Assembly: GCA_003558625.1 (NCBI GenBank)
Contig: PWPP01000015.1
Location: forward strand, 1-5,652
Length of the DNA: 5,652 bases
Source of the DNA: Syntrophomonas sp.
Lineage (GTDB): Bacteria > Bacillota > Syntrophomonadia > Syntrophomonadales > Syntrophomonadaceae
Reading direction: 5' to 3'
A model generated the notes under the pieces. That model saw nothing but the letters and a program-made list of their open reading frames with translations. It was not told the DNA's origin and ran no database searches. A program made the position numbers and the translations under genes. Shown one piece after another: positions 1 to 4,844 of this stretch (the stretch's first letter is position 1; each line of letters opens with the position of its first letter).

Positions 1-163
1 AAATATTGGCCCTGCCAGACCGAACTAATGGGCTGCATCCTGTACAGCAGCTGTGCGTATCACGCAAAAATCATAGAAAAATCAAGCCAAGAATAACAGT
101 GCACCAAACCCATAAATGTGCAAATTTCATGCCAATTCATCCCGACCTGTTCCGTTGACTCTT
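1..163. other. Gene-free spacer downstream of the CoA-transferase terminator
   Basis: No convincing coding region is visible on either strand. On the minus strand this DNA follows the CoA-transferase terminator and carries a sigma-54-type promoter at 119-134. The few ATG codons downstream of that promoter on the minus strand lack a Shine-Dalgarno sequence at normal distance, so the start of the gene it would drive is probably beyond base 1. A short inverted repeat (ACAGC, one base, GCTGT on the minus strand, about 43-54) lies in the presumed leader, but is too short to interpret. Confidence 0.6.
119..134 (-). promoter_or_regulatory. Predicted sigma-54 (-24/-12) promoter for a gene beyond the window
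   Basis: The minus strand reads TGGCATGAAATTTGCA. This matches the -24/-12 consensus TGGCAC-N5-TTGCA at every fixed base except the last of the -24 block (T for C), and the GG and GC dinucleotides have the required spacing. It begins 30 bases past the CoA-transferase terminator, where a new transcription unit is expected, and points out of the window toward base 1. The predicted start site is near 107-110. The same T substitution occurs in the promoter at 1731-1746. No copy of the paired palindrome seen at 1848-1953 lies upstream, so any activator site would fall inside the 3' end of the CoA-transferase gene or differ in sequence. Confidence 0.62.
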
Positions 164-192
164 AAAAAAAGGCACATCTTGATAGATGTGCC
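164..192 (-). terminator. Intrinsic terminator of the CoA-transferase gene
   Basis: The minus strand shows a perfect 9-base-pair stem (GGCACATCT / AGATGTGCC) with a 4-base loop ATCA, followed at once by seven T residues. It sits about 30 bases past the CoA-transferase stop codon. This is a textbook rho-independent terminator and separates the gene from the promoter at 119-134. Confidence 0.93.
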
Positions 193-222
193 CAAAACAA
201 AGAAATGTATACGTTGTTGTCG

Positions 223-1566
223 TTAGCTAATTTTGTTGTTCTTTTTCCAGATACCCTGGGCTTCAGCGGCTTTTACCAGCCCATCCCGGGCATCCGGATG
301 GGCAATGTTAATCAGACCTTCTGCCCGCTGCCATACAGACATTCCCTTCATCCAGTACTTTCCATACTCAGTAACGATACAGTCGGCTATCGAGCGGGGA
401 TCAGTTACAATGCTTCCCGGGGGAAGAGTAGGAACAATCCTGGAAACCATTTTATCCCCTTTGATGTTGGCCGAAGGCATACACACAAAGGATTTACCCC
501 CCCGAGATTCCCATCCAGCCAGGACAAAATCAAGCTGTCCACCGGTGCCGCTGATATGCCGGGTGCCGGCAGACTCGGAACAAACCTGACCGTAAAGGTC
601 AATTTCCACCGCATTGTTAATCGTAATCAACTGGTCATTGCGTGCTGCGACTTCCGGCTTGTTGGTATAGTTTACCGGATAAAATGCGCATTTGGGATTG
701 CTGTCCAAGAAATCATAAAGAAACTTGGTACCCAGGGCAAAGGTGCAAACCATTTTATAAGGATCAATATTCTTTTTTGAACCTGTCATCTTTCCAGCTT
801 CGTGCATGTGTACATAGGCATCCACCATCATTTCAGTATGACATCCCAGGTCTTTTAAGTCCGATTGTGCAATCATCATGCCTACCGCATTGGGCATTCC
901 GCCAATCCCCAGTTGAATACAGGCACCGTCCCTTATTTCTTCTACGATCAATTCCGCTACTTTTTTATCGACTTCTGCAAGGGGAGGAGCGGGCAATTGG
1001 GTTAAATCGGGGTTTTCCCCCTCCACGATATAATTTACTTCGGATATATGGATTCCTTCTTCATACCCACCCAGGCAAACGGGCATTTTTTCGTTGACTT
1101 CAACGATGACTATCTGAGCCCGTTCAGTAACGGCTTTGGAATGGGTATTTTGGGGCCCGAAATTAAAATACCCGTGCTTATCCATAGGACAAACCTGCAG
1201 CATGGCTACATCCAGGGGTTCGATTCTTTCCCGCACATACCGCGGCAGTTCAGAATATTTAATAGAAGAATAGTATACCGGCTTTCCGGTAGCGGCAATT
1301 TTCCGATCCGCCCCGGAAAAATGCCAGCTGTGCCAGACAAAAGAATCTCCTGCGACATCCACCTTGTTAACCTCGGTAGGATAGGGATTGACACAACTCC
1401 AGATCTTAACATCCCTTAATTCGTCTTTTCTCTGGGCCAACGCTTTGTCCAGTGCCCGGACCTGGCCGTTAAATTGCCCGTAATCCACCCAGTCCCCAGA
1501 TTTTATAACCCTGACTGCTTCCTCAGCTGTTACCAGTTTGTTTTTATATTCCGCCATTAAACCCAT
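223..1566 (-). CDS. Acetyl-CoA hydrolase/transferase family CoA-transferase (butyryl-CoA:acetate or 4-hydroxybutyrate CoA-transferase type)
   Basis: A 447-residue cytoplasmic enzyme, close to the usual 430-450 of this family. Members move coenzyme A between acyl-CoA and a carboxylate such as acetate through a glutamyl-CoA thioester. Visible marks are the N-terminal SGDWVDYGQFNGQ segment, the glycine loop GIGGMPNAVG (about residues 220-229), the HTEM motif whose Glu (about residue 245) is the likely nucleophile by comparison with Clostridium aminobutyricum 4-hydroxybutyrate CoA-transferase, and GTGGQLDF (about 340-347). The C-terminus has TEYGKYWMKG and AHPDARD as in the family. The ATG at 1564-1566 is chosen because GGAGG (1574-1578) lies 7 bases before it; the reading frame stays open upstream to a TTG at 1681-1683, but that start lacks a good ribosome site. 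The gene stands alone, with a sigma-54-like promoter before it and a terminator after. The acyl substrate (butyryl, 4-hydroxybutyryl, propionyl or other) cannot be read from sequence. Confidence 0.93.
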   Translation of the reverse strand: MGLMAEYKNKLVTAEEAVRVIKSGDWVDYGQFNGQVRALDKALAQRKDELRDVKIWSCVNPYPTEVNKVDVAGDSFVWHSWHFSGADRKIAATGKPVYYSSIKYSELPRYVRERIEPLDVAMLQVCPMDKHGYFNFGPQNTHSKAVTERAQIVIVEVNEKMPVCLGGYEEGIHISEVNYIVEGENPDLTQLPAPPLAEVDKKVAELIVEEIRDGACIQLGIGGMPNAVGMMIAQSDLKDLGCHTEMMVDAYVHMHEAGKMTGSKKNIDPYKMVCTFALGTKFLYDFLDSNPKCAFYPVNYTNKPEVAARNDQLITINNAVEIDLYGQVCSESAGTRHISGTGGQLDFVLAGWESRGGKSFVCMPSANIKGDKMVSRIVPTLPPGSIVTDPRSIADCIVTEYGKYWMKGMSVWQRAEGLINIAHPDARDGLVKAAEAQGIWKKNNKIS

Positions 1567-1720
1567 ATATAATCCTCCCTCATACTCTAGAATCTCTTTA
1601 TCCAATACATCTTCTGAAAAATTGGTTGCCCGCCATGTCACCCCCTGTATTGGCCTTGTATTGTTTATTCCTCCTATAACCAAACCAGCTCTGTTGGTGT
1701 CAGGCCATAGTATCGGTGTA
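1567..1720 (-). other. Long 5' leader of the CoA-transferase mRNA
   Basis: If transcription starts about 12 bases past the -12 element of the sigma-54-like promoter, the mRNA has a leader of about 150 bases. It contains AGGAGG at about 1671-1676 with no ATG, GTG or TTG at a usable distance, a 12-codon reading frame at 1598-1636 behind a GGGGGTGA sequence, and the true ribosome site (GGAGG, 1574-1578). The whole leader also stays open in the frame of the CoA-transferase, back to a TAA just upstream of the predicted start of transcription. No riboswitch class was recognised. Confidence 0.45.
1598..1636 (-). CDS. Possible 12-residue upstream peptide (MAGNQFFRRCIG)
   Basis: A short reading frame in the CoA-transferase leader starts with ATG directly after GGGGGTGAC, which resembles the anti-ribosomal consensus GGAGGTGA but leaves a short spacer. 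It ends in TAA 31 bases before the CoA-transferase ATG. It has no codon run that would suggest classical attenuation and no terminator hairpin follows it, so it may be chance. It is listed because the ribosome site is purine-rich and correctly oriented. Confidence 0.2.
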   Translation of the reverse strand: MAGNQFFRRCIG

Positions 1721-1730
1721 TTATTTTAAA

Positions 1731-1746
1731 TGCAATTATTATGCCA
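1731..1746 (-). promoter_or_regulatory. Predicted sigma-54 (-24/-12) promoter of the CoA-transferase gene
   Basis: The minus strand reads TGGCATAATAATTGCA, preceded by C as in the extended consensus YTGGCAC-N5-TTGCW. Only the sixth base of the -24 block differs (T for C), and the spacing of the invariant GG and GC is exact. It lies about 165 bases before the CoA-transferase start codon and faces it. Sigma-54 promoters need an ATP-driven enhancer-binding protein, normally bound 80-200 bases upstream; the two matching palindromes at 1848-1872 and 1928-1953 fit that position. The promoter call is from pattern matching. Confidence 0.72.
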
Positions 1747-1837
1747 GAAATTTGTCAAACAGGCCCCGCCTGGGGTTAGACTCCATGTTATTGGCATTTT
1801 TTTTGGCCGGGCCCAGGTTTTTCTCGCAATGGTCTAT

Positions 1838-1887
1838 GGTCTGACCATTGCCAATGCAATCCTGCATTGCAAGTCAGGCCTTTTTTT
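1838..1887 (+). terminator. Terminator-like hairpin with T-tract, reading on the plus strand
   Basis: On the plus strand GGTCTGAC pairs with GTCAGGCC (one G-T wobble), then TTG with CAA and CAATGCA with TGCATTG, around an ATCC loop. There is a two-base and a one-base bulge on the left side. Seven T residues follow directly (1881-1887). The shape is that of an intrinsic terminator, yet no plus-strand gene precedes it. It may insulate the region against antisense transcription, or the fold may be a by-product of the protein-binding palindrome inside it (1848-1872). Confidence 0.45.
1848..1872. promoter_or_regulatory. Promoter-proximal copy of a palindromic, enhancer-like site
   Basis: The left arm TTGCCAATGCA (1848-1858), spacer ATCC, and right arm TGCATTGCAA (1863-1872) form an inverted repeat lacking one G in the right arm. 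The left arm is identical to that of the site at 1928-1953. Its centre lies about 140 bases upstream of the predicted CoA-transferase start site, a normal place for a sigma-54 activator site. A further inverted repeat, GCAATGGTC (1826-1834) with GACCATTGC (1843-1851), overlaps its left edge and may extend the protein-binding region. Confidence 0.5.
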
Positions 1888-1893
1888 GCCAAT
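1886..1893 (+). promoter_or_regulatory. Isolated TTGCCAAT half-site between the two palindromes
   Basis: The first eight bases of the palindrome arm occur here without a right arm. The site begins 38 bases after the left arm of the proximal palindrome and 42 bases before that of the distal one, so the three TTGCCAAT copies are spaced nearly evenly, at about four helical turns. It could be a weak or degenerate activator half-site; an eight-base match in AT-rich DNA could also be chance. Confidence 0.25.
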
Positions 1894-1922
1894 CTTTCCA
1901 TTTTCAGAAGATTTATGTACAC

Positions 1923-1962
1923 AAAAATTGCCAATGCATCAATGCATTGGCAATTTTTTTTT
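1923..1962. terminator. Perfect hairpin, probable bidirectional terminator after the DUF1015 gene
   Basis: A perfect 17-base inverted repeat (1923-1939 with 1942-1958) is flanked by nine T residues on the plus-strand side and five A residues on the other. On the minus strand it gives a stem followed by five T residues about 100 bases past the DUF1015 stop codon. It is the best candidate for the end of the aminotransferase-DUF1015 transcript. The stem core is the same palindrome described as a putative enhancer site at 1928-1953, so the two roles may coexist or compete. Confidence 0.6.
1928..1953. promoter_or_regulatory. Distal, perfect copy of the palindromic, enhancer-like site
   Basis: TTGCCAATGCA (1928-1938), a 4-base spacer, and the exact reverse complement TGCATTGGCAA (1943-1953) form a perfect palindrome with 11-base arms. 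The centre is 80 bases from that of the proximal copy and about 220 bases upstream of the predicted sigma-54 start site. Paired long dyads at these distances are the usual binding sites of enhancer-binding proteins with a Fis-type helix-turn-helix. The matching protein is not encoded in the window, so the assignment rests on repetition, symmetry and position. Confidence 0.5.
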
Positions 1963-2064
1963 GCATTATGTGTTTTTGATTACACTATGACTTTTTAAAA
2001 CCCGGCAGTGGATAGGATAGGTCTTATGAGGGGGAATATCCTGATGTTCAGAAAAATACGTATA

Positions 2065-3312
2065 TTATTTCAACATATGAATAAACAAGCCGCTCCTCAA
2101 TTTGGGTTCAAACCAGGTGGACTTAGGCGGCATAACTGTACCGGCATCGGCAATAGCCATTAAATCATCTATTCCCGTAGGATATAAAGAAAATGCTACG
2201 GTCATGTCTGCAGCCACTCTTTTTTCCAGTTCTTTTAGTCCCCTGATACCCCCTACAAAATCGATGCGTTGGTCTGTACGGGGATCATGTATCCCCAGTA
2301 CCGGTTTCAATAAATTATCCTGTAGAATAGAAACATCCAGGCGGCCTACCGGATCCTGTTGATCGTAACTCCCGGGCCTGGCCTGTAATTGATACCATTT
2401 CCCTTCCAAGTACATACCGAAGTGCTTTGGGGCCTGGGGATGACAGGGACCCGGAAGGGTCCATTCCGTTACCATAAATCCCTCCCTCACTTTATCCAGG
2501 AAATCCCCGGGGCTTAAACCATTTAGATCTTTTACCAGGCGGTTATAATCCAGGATTTTCAGCTGGTGGTTCGGGAATATCACCGCCAGGAAGTAATTAA
2601 ATTCCTCATCTCCGGTAAAATCAGGGTTTTCTGCCCTGCATTCCAGGCCTATCCGGACTGCTGAAGCTGAGCGGTGATGGCCATCTGCAATATACAGGCT
2701 TTCTATCCGGGAAAAGGCCTGTATTATATCCTGCATCAGGCCTTGATGATTCAGAATCCATACCCGATGCCTAATCCCGTCTCCAGAAGTAAAATCATAC
2801 ACCGGTTGGGATTCATGTTCCCAGGAAGATACCAGGTGGTCAATTTTTTCCTGAGCAGGATACGTTAAAAAAATGGGGCCTGTCTGCGCATTGCAATATT
2901 TAATATGCCTGGTTCTGTCAACTTCCTTTTCCGGCCGGGTGTGCTCATGTTTTTTTATTTTCTGGCTGAGATAATCATCAATGGATACACAGGCCACAAT
3001 CCCGGTTTGTTTTCTTTCACCCACATCCTGGCGGTATAAGTATAACTGGGGTTTCTGGTCCTGAAGAAAAATTCCGCCGGACATCATTTTCTGAAGATTT
3101 TCCCGGGCTTTCAGATAAACCCTTTCATCATAGAGATTAACCCCCTCTTCCAGATCAATCTCTGCTTTGTCTACATGAAGAAAGGAATAGGGATTTTCCC
3201 GGACCATTTCCCTGGCCTCTTGACTACTCATAACATCGTAGGGAAGGGCTGCGACTTTTTCTGCCACATCCGGCCGGGGCCTGACTGCCTTAAAAGGTCT
3301 TATGATTACCAA
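2065..3312 (-). CDS. DUF1015 family protein, candidate serine-kinase-like enzyme
   Basis: A 415-residue soluble protein of the DUF1015 (COG4198) family, of normal length. Visible family marks are the N-terminal VIIRPFKAVRP and KVAALPYDV (about residue 20-27), KKHEHTRPEKEVDR (about 120-133), YIADGHHRSASA (about 207-218) and PPKSTWFEPKLRSG near the C-terminus. The ADGHHR motif resembles the active-site motif of ParB/sulfiredoxin-fold free-serine kinases such as archaeal SerK, so a small-molecule kinase role is plausible but inferred. The TTG at 3310-3312 is chosen as start because GGAGG (3320-3324) lies 7 bases before it and the family begins at the IIRPF segment. A longer frame reaches an ATG at 3460-3462 but has no ribosome site and adds about 50 residues unlike the family. 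The gene follows the aminotransferase by 191 bases and is probably co-transcribed; a serine/phosphoserine role is suggested by that pairing. Confidence 0.9.
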   Translation of the reverse strand: MVIIRPFKAVRPRPDVAEKVAALPYDVMSSQEAREMVRENPYSFLHVDKAEIDLEEGVNLYDERVYLKARENLQKMMSGGIFLQDQKPQLYLYRQDVGERKQTGIVACVSIDDYLSQKIKKHEHTRPEKEVDRTRHIKYCNAQTGPIFLTYPAQEKIDHLVSSWEHESQPVYDFTSGDGIRHRVWILNHQGLMQDIIQAFSRIESLYIADGHHRSASAVRIGLECRAENPDFTGDEEFNYFLAVIFPNHQLKILDYNRLVKDLNGLSPGDFLDKVREGFMVTEWTLPGPCHPQAPKHFGMYLEGKWYQLQARPGSYDQQDPVGRLDVSILQDNLLKPVLGIHDPRTDQRIDFVGGIRGLKELEKRVAADMTVAFSLYPTGIDDLMAIADAGTVMPPKSTWFEPKLRSGLFIHMLK

Positions 3313-3503
3313 TAATCTCCCTCCATATTTCCTGGGCTTTTTCTTTGTTTCCCCACCCAATCGATGATCAATTACACATCTTTCATACAGTTCAGGAAAC
3401 AACACTCCCATTTCTTCATCTTTTCCACATAAAAATACGGGATCAGATTTAAGCTGCCGCATGACCCATGGAAAAGAATATGTGCATGTATAAAATTATA
3501 TTA

Positions 3504-4574
3504 CTACAAACCCAAAATTTCGTTAATATTTTGCAGTAAATCTTTGATTTCCGGCACAGTGGTCTCCGCCATATGGGCGATTCTAAAGGTACTGCCTTTT
3601 AATGCCCCATATCCATTGGATATTTGCATACCGCGGGCCCCCAATTCCCGGTTTAAACCTGCGAAATCAATATGGCGGGTATTCTTTATGGCTGTGAGGG
3701 TATCAGACAGGAAATCCGGGTGGGGAAATAGGGCAAAATACTCCCGGGCCCATTCCCGCACATATGCGGCCATATCTTTATGACGGTTAAATCTGGCCTC
3801 CAAACCCTCTTGTAATATTAAGTCCAGCTGGTAATCCAGGGCAAACATATGTGACAACGAAGGTGTTGAGGGATATTGATAATTGTTTTTGCAAATATAG
3901 TTGTAAAGTTCTAACAAATCGAGATAATAACCCCGGTGAGGAACTTCTTCCGCCCGGGTCCTTGCTTTCTGGGAGAAGGAGCATATAGCCAGACCCGGCG
4001 GTAATCCTAAAGCCTTCTGGGTTGAAGTAATACAAATATCTACCCCCAGTTCATCCACTTCAATTTTGGTCCCTCCCATAGAACTGATGGCATCCAGGCA
4101 ATAAACCACTTCCGGATAATTTTTTAGCACGGCAGCGATATCTTTCACCGGGTTCATCAATCCGGTGGACGTCTCATTGTGGGTTATGGTAATAAGGTCA
4201 TATTTTCCTGTAGCCAAAACCTGATCAACTGCTTCCGGGGTAGTTGCCTGCCCCCATTCTACTGCAAATATATCGGCCAAAACATTATTCCTTTGCGCCA
4301 TTTCATACCATCTTTGCCCAAAAGCTCCAACCGAAAAAACCGCCGCCCTTTTAGCCGTACACGACCTTATGGCGCCTTCCATTAAGCCGCTGCCGGAGCT
4401 GGTGGAGAGAAGTATTTCCTCCCGGGTAAAAAATAAGGTTTTTAGTTTTTCGCTTATGCTAAGCTGTAAAGCGGATGCTTCCTGCCCCCGGTGTCCGATC
4501 ATGGGAGAAGCCATCCGGGCTAAAACCTGGGGTTTCACCTCCACCGGTCCGGGAATAAATAATTTCTTATGCAT
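3504..4574 (-). CDS. Class V PLP-dependent aminotransferase (serine-pyruvate/alanine-glyoxylate type)
   Basis: A 356-residue cytoplasmic enzyme of the COG0075 group (alanine-glyoxylate, serine-pyruvate or phosphoserine aminotransferase-like). The N-terminus KLFIPGPVEVKPQVL is typical. Cofactor contacts include the GSG segment at residues 61-63, HNETSTG at 132-138, Asp161 in LDAISS, and the Schiff-base Lys187 in STQKALGLPPG. Arg331 in FRIAHM is the likely substrate-carboxylate binder. The frame is intact. The ATG at 4572-4574 has GGAGG (4585-4589) ten bases upstream and fits the family N-terminus; a TATAAT box lies about 35 bases before it. In many anaerobes this family sits beside D-3-phosphoglycerate dehydrogenase and DUF1015 genes; here DUF1015 follows but the dehydrogenase is absent. 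The exact amino donor and acceptor cannot be decided. Confidence 0.92.
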   Translation of the reverse strand: MHKKLFIPGPVEVKPQVLARMASPMIGHRGQEASALQLSISEKLKTLFFTREEILLSTSSGSGLMEGAIRSCTAKRAAVFSVGAFGQRWYEMAQRNNVLADIFAVEWGQATTPEAVDQVLATGKYDLITITHNETSTGLMNPVKDIAAVLKNYPEVVYCLDAISSMGGTKIEVDELGVDICITSTQKALGLPPGLAICSFSQKARTRAEEVPHRGYYLDLLELYNYICKNNYQYPSTPSLSHMFALDYQLDLILQEGLEARFNRHKDMAAYVREWAREYFALFPHPDFLSDTLTAIKNTRHIDFAGLNRELGARGMQISNGYGALKGSTFRIAHMAETTVPEIKDLLQNINEILGL

Positions 4575-4844
4575 TCCTTACCTACCTCCCCTTTTTTTAC
4601 TACCTCATTATACCTTGTTTAGTGGGGGGGACACTTAATTTATTTCTTGCCTCTAACCATTCTTACTTCCCCTCTTGCTGTTTTTGCATATTGTGAAATG
4701 TAGCAAACCTATGTATTCTTGCTTATCGCCATACTAATGGAGAAAAACCATCTTTTACCTATGCTTTTTCTCCTGATAAAGATAAGTCCATAAAATGAAT
4801 ACATCCATTATCACATAATCCCTGAAACATATCAGCTGCGGTTT
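4575..4844. other. Intergenic spacer, possibly with remains of a mobile gene
   Basis: This 270-base spacer separates the metal exporter from the aminotransferase. No intact gene is visible. On the minus strand AGAGGGGAAG and an ATG at 4658-4660 begin a six-residue frame (MVRGKK, then stop) that resembles the first residues of some transposase OrfA proteins. Further upstream, one frame reads protein-like but is broken by stops (for example KDGFSPLVWR). A 9-base inverted repeat, GGAGAAAAA (4739-4747) with TTTTTCTCC (4765-4773), has a 17-base loop and no T-tract beyond the stem on the minus strand, so it is a poor terminator. A seven-G run lies at 4624-4630. Confidence 0.3.
4607..4612 (-). promoter_or_regulatory. 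Candidate -10 box of the aminotransferase promoter
   Basis: The minus strand has a perfect TATAAT about 35 bases before the aminotransferase ATG, just ahead of its ribosome site. The region where a -35 box should lie is G/C-rich (the seven-C run) and has no good TTGACA match at 16-18 bases. The site may be a weak or activator-dependent sigma-A promoter. Confidence 0.4.

Noticed and set aside
279..303. Inverted repeat GCCCATCC/GGATGGGC about 184 bases upstream of the second sigma-54 start, considered as its activator site
   Set aside because: It lies in conserved coding sequence (the AHPDARD region), shares nothing with the paired palindrome, and can arise from codon content.
205..780. Plus-strand 191-codon frame and other frames opposite the CoA-transferase
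   Set aside because: They are antisense shadows of a gene with clear family motifs and good ribosome site.
1707..1735. TTGCAT-17-TACTAT as a sigma-A promoter on the minus strand
   Set aside because: Both boxes match weakly (three and four of six bases), and the -35 overlaps the sigma-54 -12 element.
1730..1758. Perfect TTGACA (minus strand, 1753-1758) as a sigma-A -35 box for the CoA-transferase gene
   Set aside because: At 17 bases the -10 would be TTGCAT, a poor match, and those bases form the -12 element of the better sigma-54 promoter. A mixed promoter is possible but not supported.
1848..1953. Short CRISPR-like repeat array
   Set aside because: There are only two copies plus a half-copy, the repeats are fully palindromic, spacing is 80 bases, and no cas genes are present.
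1730..1990. 86-codon plus-strand reading frame across the regulatory region
   Set aside because: No ribosome binding site precedes its ATG, it runs through two hairpins, and its translation resembles no family I recognise.
4739..4773. Inverted repeat GGAGAAAAA/TTTTTCTCC as the terminator of the metal exporter
   Set aside because: The stem is AT-rich with a 17-base loop, and no T-tract follows it on the minus strand.
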